Shown: positions 17,145 to 25,984 of the stretch, in pieces | Layout: each line of letters opens with the position of its first letter | How positions within the stretch are numbered: position 1 is the first letter of the stretch | Source of the DNA: Prochlorothrix hollandica PCC 9006 = CALU 1027 | Lineage (GTDB): Bacteria > Cyanobacteriota > Cyanobacteriia > Prochlorotrichales > Prochlorotrichaceae | DNA: 60,705 bases | Assembly (NCBI RefSeq): GCF_000332315.1 | Contig: NZ_KB235938.1 | Coordinates: forward strand, 204,380 to 265,084 | Reading direction: 5' to 3' | Notes under the pieces: generated by a model | Databases searched by the model: none | Seen by the model: the letters and a program-made list of their open reading frames with translations, nothing else | Told to the model about the DNA's origin: nothing | Translations under genes and position numbers: made by a program

Positions 17145-17906
17145 ATGGTTCACGCGCAACGTTCTCAGGCTAAACCGAGTCTCTCGCCCCTTGTCCTTTT
17201 GGCCCTTGGCTTTACCTTAGTGGCGATCGCCACCACGGACTTTTTGACCCTGACCTTCCCTCCCCAATGGGGCAGTACGGAATGGCGGTTGAGGTTGATG
17301 ACTCAACTGATCGATCGGGGTGCCATTCCCTTTATGGGACTGGCCTTCTTGTGTTTGGGCTGTTGGGTCAGTACCTATCAGCGCCAAGAGTTAGCCATTA
17401 AGCCCTTGGTGATGCGGGGTGTAATCTTGGGATCCTTGGGGTTAGCTCTGGTGTATGGGGGGATCACCCCGTTTTATTTCAGTGATAACCGCATGGCCAG
17501 TGCTCAAACGACCCAAGCTCTCAATGACCAGGCGGCCCAAGCAGAATTGCAATTGGATAATCGCCTCAATCAAGAGTTAGGACTCATTAGCAACCTCATG
17601 GACAATGAGGCCCAGTTGCAGCAGCAACTGAAGGGTCAAACCCTTTCGGGACCCCAGCAGGCCCAGTTGGACAAGGTTATGGAGCAGCTTAAGCAGTTCA
17701 AGGACGATCCGGCCACCTTGCAGCAGCGCACAACGGAAGCCCGCACCCAGGTTCTCTCGGAGATTCGCTTGCAAAAGGAGCAAGCCCAGGGGGATGCCCG
17801 CCATCGTTTTATTCGCGATGCCATTCGGCTGTCGTTGAGTAGTGTCTTGTTGGCGGCGGGTTATTTAACCCTGTCCATTATTGGTTTTCAGCAGGGGCGA
17901 GCTTGA
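17145..17906 (+). CDS. HpsJ-family membrane protein
   Basis: A 253-residue protein with hydrophobic segments at about 15-38, 60-75, 92-110 and 228-248. A long Gln-rich coiled-coil loop (about 125-225; QLQQQLKGQTLSGPQQAQLD and following) lies between the third and fourth. This layout matches HpsJ-like cyanobacterial proteins, named after a hormogonium polysaccharide locus. A link to polysaccharide or envelope is family-based only. ATG 17145 is preferred; an in-frame TTG lies 36 bp upstream. purN starts 11 bp after the stop, so they are probably co-transcribed. Confidence 0.65.
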   Translation: MVHAQRSQAKPSLSPLVLLALGFTLVAIATTDFLTLTFPPQWGSTEWRLRLMTQLIDRGAIPFMGLAFLCLGCWVSTYQRQELAIKPLVMRGVILGSLGLALVYGGITPFYFSDNRMASAQTTQALNDQAAQAELQLDNRLNQELGLISNLMDNEAQLQQQLKGQTLSGPQQAQLDKVMEQLKQFKDDPATLQQRTTEARTQVLSEIRLQKEQAQGDARHRFIRDAIRLSLSSVLLAAGYLTLSIIGFQQGRA

Positions 17907-17916
17907 GTTCTCAGTC

Positions 17917-18639
17917 ATGAATGCCATGAATGTATCGGTTCCGGCGGATCCTCAGCCTCTGCATCCCGGATTAAGCTCGGATCCAGGCAACGTTGACTTG
18001 GGATCTGCTGCCCTAGTCTCGCCTCTGCCCCATAGTCCTGGGGTAGTGAACTCACCAGTGAACTCGCCTCGGTTGGGGATTTTGGCTTCAGGTAGTGGCA
18101 GTAATTTTGAGGCAGTGATGCAGGCGATCGCCCAGGGGCAATTGCAGGCAGAGGCGGCGGTGTTGATTTATAACCAGCCAGGGGCTAAGGTTGCCGATCG
18201 CGCTCACCAGTGGCAGGTGCCGTCCCTGTTGCTGAACCACCGGGATTATGGCGATCGTGAAGGCTTGGATCGGGCGATCGTGGCGACCCTGCACCAGTTC
18301 GGCGTGCAATGGGTGGTGATGGCGGGGTGGATGCGCATTGTCACCCCCGTTCTCATTGAAGCCTTTCCCCAGCGGATCATTAATATTCACCCCAGTTTGC
18401 TCCCCAGCTTTAAGGGCATTCGGGCTGTTGAGCAAGCCCTCGCCGCCGGGGTCAGGATTGCAGGTTGCACCGTGCATTTAGTGGTAGCCGATGTGGATAG
18501 CGGGCCAATTTTAATGCAGGCTGCGGTGCCGGTTTTGGCTACGGATACGGTGGACACCCTCCACGCCCGCATCCAAGTCCAGGAACATCGTATTTTGCCA
18601 GCGGCCATTGCCCAGGCGGTGGCCAGCCAAGGGGGTTGA
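17917..18639 (+). CDS. purN: Phosphoribosylglycinamide formyltransferase
   Basis: Transfers a formyl group from 10-formyl-THF to GAR in purine synthesis. The 240-residue protein carries LGILASGSGSNFEAVMQAI (substrate loop), the catalytic INIHPSLLPSFKG with its Asn-His pair, and the conserved aspartate in VADVDSGPILMQ. About 45 residues precede the first conserved strand, and that part is Ser/Pro-rich with internal repeats (VVNSPVNSP); the core is normal. The start is taken at ATG 17917; a second ATG follows at 17926. Confidence 0.92.
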   Translation: MNAMNVSVPADPQPLHPGLSSDPGNVDLGSAALVSPLPHSPGVVNSPVNSPRLGILASGSGSNFEAVMQAIAQGQLQAEAAVLIYNQPGAKVADRAHQWQVPSLLLNHRDYGDREGLDRAIVATLHQFGVQWVVMAGWMRIVTPVLIEAFPQRIINIHPSLLPSFKGIRAVEQALAAGVRIAGCTVHLVVADVDSGPILMQAAVPVLATDTVDTLHARIQVQEHRILPAAIAQAVASQGG

Positions 18640-18735
18640 AGACGGCCCGCAGGGGTCTAGGCTCTTGATCCAAAGCTTAGGCATTTAGGGTAGTCTGGTG
18701 TTGGCCTAACGCTGAAGTATTATTAAACCGTCCCA

Positions 18736-19233
18736 ATGACTGCCGTAATAGAACCGTCCACCCTATCGCCTGAACCCGCTGAAACTCCTCCAGCGTTAGA
18801 TTTACCCATTCCTGTGGAGCGGATCCAGGGACTGTTACCCCACCGCTATCCCTTTGCTTTAGTCGATCGCATCATTGATCTCGTGCCTGGAAAACAAGCG
18901 ACGGGTATCAAAAACGTCACGGTCAATGAGCCTCATTTCCAGGGCCATTTTCCGGGTCGTCCCCTGATGCCAGGGGTGTTGATCGTGGAAGCGATGGCTC
19001 AGGTGGGGGGGGTGATTTTGGCCCAAATGCCTGACTACGGCAAGGCTCTGTTTGTGTTTGCGGGCATTGACGGTGTGCGTTTCCGTCGGCCTGTGGTGCC
19101 GGGGGATCAACTGATTATCACCACGGAACTGTTGACCATCAAGCGCAAGCGCTTCGGAAAGTTGCGGGCCATTGCCAAAGTTGATGGGCATATGGTGGCG
19201 GAAGGTGACCTAATGTTTTCGCTGCTGGAGTAG
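18736..19233 (+). CDS. fabZ: 3-hydroxyacyl-[ACP] dehydratase
   Basis: Dehydrates 3-hydroxyacyl-ACP in fatty acid elongation. The hot-dog-fold motifs [13 protein letters not shown] (catalytic His), [11 protein letters not shown] and [10 protein letters not shown] (catalytic Glu) are complete. An N-terminal 25-residue Pro-rich extension precedes the core; total length is 165. It heads the fabZ-lpxA-lpxB cluster, which links 3-hydroxyacyl supply to lipid A synthesis. The lpxC gene that often precedes fabZ in cyanobacteria is not here; purN takes its place. Confidence 0.95.
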   Translation: MTAVIEPSTLSPEPAETPPALDLPIPVERIQGLLPHRYPFALVDRIIDLVPGKQATGIKNVTVNEPHFQGHFPGRPLMPGVLIVEAMAQVGGVILAQMPDYGKALFVFAGIDGVRFRRPVVPGDQLIITTELLTIKRKRFGKLRAIAKVDGHMVAEGDLMFSLLE

Positions 19234-19239
19234 TATCCT

Positions 19240-20040
19240 GTGCCCCACATTCATCCCACTGCCCTGGTGCATCCCGGCGCGGCCATCGACCCCACCGCGA
19301 CCATTGGTCCCTACAGCATTATTGGGGAACAGGTGAGTATTGGACCCGAAACCGTCATTGAGGCCCATGTGGTTATTGATGGTCACACGGATATTGGAGC
19401 CAGAAATCACATTTTCCCAGGGGTGACGATCGGTTTAGAACCCCAGGATTTGAAATATACCGGGTCCGATAGTCTGGTTAAAATTGGCGACGATAATACC
19501 CTGCGGGAATATGTCACGGTTAACCGTGCCACCGGCGAAGGGGAAGCGACGATCGTGGGTAACCACAACTTGTTGATGGCCTATGTTCATGTGGCCCATA
19601 ACTGTGTGTTGGCAGATCAGATTGTGATTGCCAACAGTGTGGCTTTGGCGGGCCATGTGGAAATTGAATCGCGGGCCGTAATTGGGGGCGTTCTGGGGGT
19701 TCACCAGTTTGTTCACATTGGCAAAATGGCCATGTTGGGGGGCATGAGCCGCATCGATCGAGATGTGCCCCCTTTCATGATGGTGGAAGGGAACCCGTCC
19801 AGAGTACGGGCCTTGAACCAGGTGGGCTTACGGCGGGCCGGGTTAATGGAGGCCGAGGGGGGCCAGATATTTCAAGCCCTCAAAAAAGCCTACCGCCTGC
19901 TCTACCGATCCAATCTGACCCTCAAGGAAGCCCTGGTGGCCTTGGAACCCTTACTGACGGTGGAACCGGTTCACCACCTGCACCAGTTTTTAACCCAGTC
20001 CCAAAGCAGCCACCGGCGCGGTCCGACGGCGGGGCGTTAA
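19240..20040 (+). CDS. lpxA: UDP-N-acetylglucosamine acyltransferase
   Basis: First step of lipid A synthesis. The 266-residue protein is a left-handed beta-helix trimer former with hexapeptide repeats from about 10 to 190 (IHPTALVHPGAAIDPTATIG and onward). It carries the catalytic histidine region AYVHVAHNCVLADQ, then VHIGKMAMLGG and a C-terminal helical domain. The start is GTG 19240, six bases after the fabZ stop, so the two genes are translationally close. A short basic tail (SSHRRGPTAGR) ends the protein. Confidence 0.95.
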   Translation: MPHIHPTALVHPGAAIDPTATIGPYSIIGEQVSIGPETVIEAHVVIDGHTDIGARNHIFPGVTIGLEPQDLKYTGSDSLVKIGDDNTLREYVTVNRATGEGEATIVGNHNLLMAYVHVAHNCVLADQIVIANSVALAGHVEIESRAVIGGVLGVHQFVHIGKMAMLGGMSRIDRDVPPFMMVEGNPSRVRALNQVGLRRAGLMEAEGGQIFQALKKAYRLLYRSNLTLKEALVALEPLLTVEPVHHLHQFLTQSQSSHRRGPTAGR

Positions 20041-20157
20041 TGATCTGGGGGGTTGGTCGTAGTTCATTGATCAGGGATCAGGATTGTGGCAGATGGCTGG
20101 GCTGTCTATCCCCATTAATCGAGGTGCCCTGATCTCAGTTCCTTTTCTATAAATCCT

Positions 20158-21333
20158 ATGCCACGTCGTATTTTCATCAGCACCGGGGAGGTCTCTGGGG
20201 ATCTTCAAGGTTCTCTGTTGGTTAGCGCATTGGTGCGCCAAGGGTTGGCACGGGGCTGGGATCTGGAGATTACGGCCTTGGGGGGAGAGCGGATGGCTGC
20301 AGCGGGAGCTACCCTGTTGGCGGACACCACCGGCTTAGGCTCTGTGGGGTTGCTGGAAGCGGTGGCTTATCTCTGGCCGTCTTGGAAAATTCAGCGCCGT
20401 ACCCGCCACTATTTAGACCAAAATCCCCCGGATGGGGTGGTGTTGATTGACTATATGGGACCAAACCTGAGTTTGGGGCAGTTTGTGGGGCAACGGTTTC
20501 CCCAGATGCCCCTGCTCTATTACATTGCTCCCCAGGAATGGGTTTGGTCTTTTGGCAACAGTAACACCAGCAAGATTGCCACGGTGACCCAGGAAATCCT
20601 GGCGATTTTTCCGGGGGAGGCAGACTATTACCGTCAACAGGGAGCGACGGTGCGGTGGGTGGGCCATCCTTTGTTAGATCGCTTGGAGCACTGTGCCGAT
20701 CGCCCTACAGCCCGTGCTGCCTTGGGCATTCCACCGGAGCAGACGGCCATTGCTCTGTTGCCTGCCTCCCGTTTCCAGGAATTAAAGTATGTGTTGCCGG
20801 TGATCTTTGGGGCGGCCCAGCGCCTGCAAGCCCAACTTCCCCAGGTTCATTTTTGGATTCCCCTGTCCCAGGCTGGGTTTAAGGAGCCTTTGCTGGAGGC
20901 TATTGCAGCCTATGGTCTCCAGGCTAGCCTGTGGACGGGAGACAGCACGACGGTGTTGGGGGCTGTGGATTTGGCCATTACCAAATCAGGGACTGTCAAT
21001 CTGGAACTGGCCCTGCAAAATACGCCCCAAGTGGTGGTCTATCGTCTGAGCCGTTTGACGGCCTGGATTGCCCAATATCTGCTGCGGTTTTCCATTCCCT
21101 TTGCGTCTCCCCCGAATTTAGTCTTGCAGCGGGAGGTGGTGCCCGAGTTGATTCAAGGGGCTGCCACGGTGGAGAGGATTACCCAAGCGGCGTTAGACCT
21201 GCTGCAAAATCCCCAACGTCGATCGCAGATGCTGGCGGACTATGGTGAACTACGATCGGCCCTGGGGGAGGTGGGAGTGTGCGATCGCGCCGCCCAAATT
21301 ATCCTGGATGCCCTCCCTGAACCCCGTTCCTAG
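20158..21333 (+). CDS. lpxB: Lipid-A-disaccharide synthase
   Basis: GT19 glycosyltransferase joining UDP-2,3-diacylglucosamine and lipid X at the cytoplasmic membrane face. The 391-residue protein has the N-terminal ISTGEVSGDLQGSLL, then YYIAPQEWVW, VGHPLLDR, LPASRFQELKYVLP and TKSGTVNLELAL, all expected for LpxB. A 117-bp spacer separates it from lpxA, but it is still co-directional. Presence of lpxA and lpxB implies a lipid A-type outer membrane. Confidence 0.94.
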   Translation: MPRRIFISTGEVSGDLQGSLLVSALVRQGLARGWDLEITALGGERMAAAGATLLADTTGLGSVGLLEAVAYLWPSWKIQRRTRHYLDQNPPDGVVLIDYMGPNLSLGQFVGQRFPQMPLLYYIAPQEWVWSFGNSNTSKIATVTQEILAIFPGEADYYRQQGATVRWVGHPLLDRLEHCADRPTARAALGIPPEQTAIALLPASRFQELKYVLPVIFGAAQRLQAQLPQVHFWIPLSQAGFKEPLLEAIAAYGLQASLWTGDSTTVLGAVDLAITKSGTVNLELALQNTPQVVVYRLSRLTAWIAQYLLRFSIPFASPPNLVLQREVVPELIQGAATVERITQAALDLLQNPQRRSQMLADYGELRSALGEVGVCDRAAQIILDALPEPRS

Positions 21334-21356
21334 GCTAGGGTACCTCGATAGCCCCT

Positions 21357-22892
21357 TTACGTGGTGGGAGCCACGGGCAAACTGATGATGTAGCGTAACC
21401 CTGACTCCTCGGATTCATGGATCCAGAGTTTCCCCCCCTGGAGTTCCGTCCAATATTGGCACAGCAGCAGGCGCAGTTGGCTGGGGCGATCGCTGTGGAC
21501 ATCCAGCTTCGGCGTACTGTTGTGGTACAACGGCAACACATCTTCCATCTCTTCTTCCACCCGTTGCAGGGCGATCTTATCCAGGGGTCCTAGCCCCTGA
21601 CCCATAGCTTTGTGGAACCCTTGGCCCATGGGCACCGGGGCTAGACCCAGGGCACTGGAGCCATCATCGAGCCAGGGATGGTCAAACCAGAAGGTTAAGC
21701 GCAATTGGCCTTGCTTCTGGGACATATGGAGCCGCAGCACACTATCTTTACTATCGTCGGTCTCACTGGTTTGGAGCAGACCGTAGATGATGTTATAAAG
21801 CATTTTCCGGGCTTTATCGCGATCGAGGTTCCAAATCCGTTGTCCCGGTTCACTGGAAACCTGCACCGAAGCCGACACCGTAATCATGACATCCTGGACA
21901 TGGTGAATGACCTGTTCACACAGGGTTTCCAGGTCTAAGGGCAACAGTTGTAGGGGCGTATTTAAATCTTCCACCTGGGCTAGTTCTAAAATCTCTTGGC
22001 TCCAGAGGCGGAGGGTTTGGCCGCTATCTTGAATAACATTCAAATATTCCTGTTGCTTGGCATTAATGGAACCATAGATGCCCCGCCCTAAAATATTGGC
22101 CATGCCCAGAATGGCCGTGAGGGGGCTAGTGAGTTGATCGGCAAGCTGGTGCACTAGGCGTAACCGAGCCTGGAGGGGTAGCAGTTCCTTGGTGCGGTTC
22201 GGAACCGACTCCGTTTTCATGGCGGGATGGGGCGGGTGGGAGACGGGCAACATGGCCCAGGATTCGCTGAAGGGGGGTGGGGTAACTTCCAACTCTTGCC
22301 ACATGGCTGCATAGGTGAATTGGTAGTCGGAGTGTTGTTGTGCTCGCATCACCAGATCCCGCTCGATTTCGCTGACACACCACCGCGCAAACATTTGGAG
22401 AATATGAATGTCGTGCTCGTTGAATTGATGGACGGACTCATCCATCAAGGTTAGGGTGCCGAGACAATGGCCACTGGACAGCAACAAGGGAACTCCCACA
22501 TAGGCCCGAATTCCATATTCTTGGGTGAGGAGAGCATCGATAAAGGCAGGGTGTCGGTGGGTGTCGGGTAAGACGAGGGCTTGGAGACTATCCACGACAT
22601 GGGTACAAAAGCTGTCATCCCGGTTGACGACCCGTTGAGAGGCTAAGGGGTTCATCAGTCCCAGGCGGTGGAGACCGATGGCGGCTTTGAGGACGAGACG
22701 ATTCCTCTCCATAAAACCCACCCAACCAAAGGGCATTTTGAGGATTTTGGCGGCAGTTTGCAGAGCCTCTTCAAAAACGGGGATATATTGGGTCTCCAGA
22801 AGACCACTATTGGCTAAGACCAGCAGGCGTTCCTGTTCTCGGCTCTTAGCATGGCGATCGTCAATGGGGCAGAAGAGGCGGTTGTCAAGCAT
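21357..22892 (-). CDS. GAF-domain protein with degenerate histidine-kinase module
   Basis: A 511-residue cytoplasmic protein. A GAF domain spans about residues 30-180 (NRDDSFCTHVVDS, YVGVPLLLSSGHCLGTL). A linker follows, then a dimerisation/phosphoacceptor-like helix pair at about 240-310. At the H-box the sequence is ADQLTSPLTA (251-260), with Asp252 where kinases have the phospho-accepting His. The C-terminal half resembles a HATPase but has no clear N, G1 or G2 boxes. It is therefore probably a sensor pseudo-kinase that binds another partner. It converges on lpxB with a 23-bp gap. Confidence 0.72.
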   Translation of the reverse strand: MLDNRLFCPIDDRHAKSREQERLLVLANSGLLETQYIPVFEEALQTAAKILKMPFGWVGFMERNRLVLKAAIGLHRLGLMNPLASQRVVNRDDSFCTHVVDSLQALVLPDTHRHPAFIDALLTQEYGIRAYVGVPLLLSSGHCLGTLTLMDESVHQFNEHDIHILQMFARWCVSEIERDLVMRAQQHSDYQFTYAAMWQELEVTPPPFSESWAMLPVSHPPHPAMKTESVPNRTKELLPLQARLRLVHQLADQLTSPLTAILGMANILGRGIYGSINAKQQEYLNVIQDSGQTLRLWSQEILELAQVEDLNTPLQLLPLDLETLCEQVIHHVQDVMITVSASVQVSSEPGQRIWNLDRDKARKMLYNIIYGLLQTSETDDSKDSVLRLHMSQKQGQLRLTFWFDHPWLDDGSSALGLAPVPMGQGFHKAMGQGLGPLDKIALQRVEEEMEDVLPLYHNSTPKLDVHSDRPSQLRLLLCQYWTELQGGKLWIHESEESGLRYIISLPVAPTT

Positions 22893-23094
22893 AACGTCCT
22901 TAAAACTTGCAATGGGTTCACACCCTCGGTATAGGGCTGCTGAACAGGGGTGATGGCTGGGGGGCTGTTGACCTGACCATTACCTGAGGAGTTGCCTCCC
23001 TTGGGTGAGAGGTTTTGGCTCAGTCCTGTGTCGGGACAACATGGTCTAGCGATCGGGGCTGATAACCCTTTGTTGTGAGCCATTGTTACCACAA

Positions 23095-23217
23095 TAACCC
23101 TGGTTCTATCGGTAACCCTGGTTCTATCGGTAACCCTGGTTCTATCGGTAACCCTGGTTCTATCAATAACCCTGGTTCTATCGGTAACCCTGGTTATATC
23201 AATAACCCTGGTTCTCT
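23095..23217. repeat. 18-bp tandem repeat array
   Basis: About seven units of AACCCTGGTTCTATCGGT, some with ATCAAT in place of ATCGGT. There are no spacers, so it is not a CRISPR. Confidence 0.9.
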
Positions 23218-23630
23218 AGCGGTGATTGTCATACGGCAGTAATAACCGGTTTCCCTGCCTTGGGAGGGGTGACCTTTTAGCCTACTGCCTCTCTCGGAGC
23301 CGCGATGTCGGAACCCTAGTGTTGCATGAGTACTCCACTGCCGTTACCGGTTAGGGGATGAACTAGGGGGATGGCCACTGGCCTTATCTTCTATGATATC
23401 AGGGGTCTAATCAATATGTTGTAAGCATGGTGTAAGCCAAACGATGGAGTCATCGGTTTCAATACGGTTTAAACGGGTTATTTTTAGGGGTTCCGAGAAT
23501 TTTGGCCATCGGTACTCCCTCCGTAGGGAAGCGGGGCGGGGTACCGGGCACTTCAGGGGGAGCGCAGTCCTCAAGGTTGGAAGGGGTCTTTATAGGTTAG
23601 ACACCTGGATTCATTATGGCCAGTGGCTTC

Positions 23631-23704
23631 GTTGTAAGCCGGGACAGTGGGGCGCGGAGCGCCCCACTGTCTCGTTAATCTTGTCCTGCTGCTAGCGGTA
23701 AGCC
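23631..23704 (+). repeat. Family A palindromic element, copy 5
   Basis: Central palindrome GGGGCGCGGAGCGCCCC and right end AGCGGTAAGCC are intact. The left end (TTGTAAGCC) is altered and no flanking direct repeat was found. Confidence 0.75.
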
Positions 23705-23754
23705 TTGTGGGTCTCCATGGTGTCTGTCCTAAAATTGCCTAAATCTATAAAAGT

Positions 23755-23785
23755 TTGAGGTAAAGGCTATGGCCTGGGATATAGT
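23755..23785 (+). promoter_or_regulatory. Possible sigma70-type promoter of the CTP-synthase-like gene
   Basis: TTGAGG (23755-23760) and TATAGT (23780-23785) are separated by 19 bp, and the ATG is about 50 bp further on. Spacing is slightly long, so this is moderate evidence. Confidence 0.4.
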
Positions 23786-23835
23786 GAGTAGTTTGTGTAT
23801 CCTTCTTGTTCGCGTTACCACCCCACGACCTCCCC

Positions 23836-25830
23836 ATGAAGATTATCTTTGTTGCCTCTGACTTTTCCGGCCTAGGTAAAGGTACTTTTGGGGCTGCCCT
23901 CGGGCGATTGCTACGCTCCCATGGCATGAATGTTCGCATTATGAAATGTGACCTGTACTACAACTATGATGCAGGTACCATTAATCCTAAAGAACATGGT
24001 GAAGTGTATGTCCTGTCTAATGGTTTAGAAACCGACCAGGATCTGGGAATTTATGAGCGTTATCTAGATGTGGAATGTAATTCCTATGACTATGTAACCT
24101 CAGGGCAAATTCATCATCAGATTTATTTGAATGAACGATCGGGCCAATATTTAGGCCAGACGGTGTCCTTTGAACATGTCATCGAAGAAATAACCCGCCG
24201 TATTAGTCGCTTTGCTGAGCAGTGTGACGTGGGTATTGTGGAAATTGGTGCCACGATCGGAGACATTAAAGGAGTTTTCTTTTTAGAAGCCTGTCGTCAA
24301 TTGCGGGCTGAGTTGGGTCGTGTTAATTCCACCTTTGTCCTGTTGTCCCATTTCCCCTATCTGCCAAGCTGTGGGGAACTCAAAACCATGGGCTGTCAAC
24401 GTAGTGTTAACGATCTACGCAGTAAAGGCTTAAAACCAGATGTCCTGGTGGCTCGTACACCCCAGGATGTGAAACTGGATGATTATCTGTTTAAGAAGAT
24501 TGAACTGTTCTGTGAGGTACCCCGGCAGGCGGTGGTGCAGTTGGCGGATATTGAAAACTCCTATGAAATCCCGCTGCTGTTGCGATCGCTAGGGTTACAG
24601 GACTACTTAGCCAGCCATATGGAGTTGAAGCTGGGGGAAGACACCTTAAATGCCTGGTATAAAAAGTTTGATTTAAAACGGGATCTTAAAATAGCCTTGG
24701 TGGGCAAATATTCCCATGCCGATGCCTATGTGTCGATTTTGCATCAATTGCGGTTTCTTGGCATTGATAGCGTTGAGTACTTGTCTAATTTGAAGCTATT
24801 AACCCAGTTTGATGCGGTGATTATTCCTGGGGGTTGGGGCAAGCGGGGCACGGAGGAAATGATTGAAGCGGCCCGCGTTTGTCGCGAGAACCGGATTCCC
24901 TGCTTAGGGATTTGCTTGGGGCTGCAAATTATGGCGATCGAATATAGCCGTAATGTTTTGGGTTTAGAAGGGGCAAATAGCACCGAATTTGATGACGAAA
25001 CCCCCTATCCTGTGGTGGTGATGCAGGATGCCCAAAAGGAAATCCACGGCTTGGGGGGAACGGCCCGCTTGGGGGATTGGGTCACCCAATTGGTGCCCGG
25101 TTCCCTAGCCGCCAGTATTTATGGCAGTGAGGAAACGACCCAACGCCATCGGCACCGTTACGAAATTAGTTCTGACATTGAGTTTGGTAATTTCAAGGTC
25201 ACGGGACGGGATAAGAAAACCAACTTGGTGGAGGTAATGGAACTGCCGGATCATCCCTTTTATCTAGGGGTGCAGTTTCACCCAGAGTTTAAGCCCGGTC
25301 GCAATCCTGTGTTTGAAGGATTGGTGAAAGCCGCCGAGAATCGTAAGGTTCTCAATAGTCAGGATTTACGGTCTCTCAAGTCTGCTTTATATTCAGGAAC
25401 GCCCGGTACGTTTTTCGAGTGTTTGAATATTAATCAGCCCCAGGAACTGCGGCAAATTGTCGATTTAGATGATGATCAGCTTCAGCACTCCGGAATTTCC
25501 TACTATCAACAAAAAATCCTACGGGAGTTTCTTAAAATCTGGGATGAGAAACAGAACGTCATCGAAGAATTAGAACGGGAAATCAGCACCTGTGAGCGGG
25601 AAATGCGCCAGATCAACATCAATGAGAAATACTCGGTGGAGCATATGCCCCTGTCGGAGTTCGATCGCCGTATCCTTACCCAACTGCGTAAAGAGACGGA
25701 AACCAAAACCCAAAAGTTAAAGGAGCTGCGGTTCTTCTATCAAGAGCAAATGCAGCGCTTTGATGAGGAGATGAGCCGCACGTTCCAGTCGGAGGTTGTT
25801 CCCGCGATCGCCCCAAACGTGGTTGGTTAG
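23836..25830 (+). CDS. CTP synthase-like protein, divergent, with C-terminal coiled-coil extension
   Basis: A 664-residue two-domain protein on the PyrG plan, about 120 residues longer than usual. The N-terminal synthase domain has SGLGKGTFGAALGRLL (P-loop), KCDLYYNYDAGTINPKEHGE, ETDQDLGIYER and VEIGATIGDIKG. The glutaminase triad is present: PCLGICLGLQ (Cys360) and QFHPEF (His482, Glu484). The UTP-site motif KTKPTQ of standard enzymes reads KTMGCQ here (residues 183-188). Residues about 560-650 form a charged helical coiled coil absent from PyrG. It may be a paralogue with altered substrate or a regulatory/filament role; a normal pyrG is expected elsewhere. ATG 23836 fits the family start; an in-frame TTG lies 30 bp upstream. 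Confidence 0.82.
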   Translation: MKIIFVASDFSGLGKGTFGAALGRLLRSHGMNVRIMKCDLYYNYDAGTINPKEHGEVYVLSNGLETDQDLGIYERYLDVECNSYDYVTSGQIHHQIYLNERSGQYLGQTVSFEHVIEEITRRISRFAEQCDVGIVEIGATIGDIKGVFFLEACRQLRAELGRVNSTFVLLSHFPYLPSCGELKTMGCQRSVNDLRSKGLKPDVLVARTPQDVKLDDYLFKKIELFCEVPRQAVVQLADIENSYEIPLLLRSLGLQDYLASHMELKLGEDTLNAWYKKFDLKRDLKIALVGKYSHADAYVSILHQLRFLGIDSVEYLSNLKLLTQFDAVIIPGGWGKRGTEEMIEAARVCRENRIPCLGICLGLQIMAIEYSRNVLGLEGANSTEFDDETPYPVVVMQDAQKEIHGLGGTARLGDWVTQLVPGSLAASIYGSEETTQRHRHRYEISSDIEFGNFKVTGRDKKTNLVEVMELPDHPFYLGVQFHPEFKPGRNPVFEGLVKAAENRKVLNSQDLRSLKSALYSGTPGTFFECLNINQPQELRQIVDLDDDQLQHSGISYYQQKILREFLKIWDEKQNVIEELEREISTCEREMRQININEKYSVEHMPLSEFDRRILTQLRKETETKTQKLKELRFFYQEQMQRFDEEMSRTFQSEVVPAIAPNVVG

Positions 25831-25984
25831 GTAACCCTACTTTGCCGCTATGATGTCTGAGGATGTGACGACGGAGCAAGGGTTTTAGCCGCCTTTAATC
25901 CTGAATCTTGATCTTGTTTCTCTGCCCCAGCCTCATTAGCCCCCTGATTGTCCCCTTGTCACGACCTTTATACCCCCTGGAACC

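Larger units (their letters stand above)
22893..23835. other. Intergenic region with 18-bp tandem array and family A copy 5
   Basis: Holds an 18-bp unit AACCCTGGTTCTATCGGT repeated about seven times (23095-23217) and family A copy 5 (23631-23704). Between 23230 and 23600 nothing gene-like is supported. The distal end carries a possible promoter for the CTP-synthase-like gene. Confidence 0.6.

Noticed and set aside
23095-23217. Possible CRISPR array
   Set aside because: Units are directly contiguous with no unique spacers and no cas genes are nearby. The same holds for the other tandem arrays.
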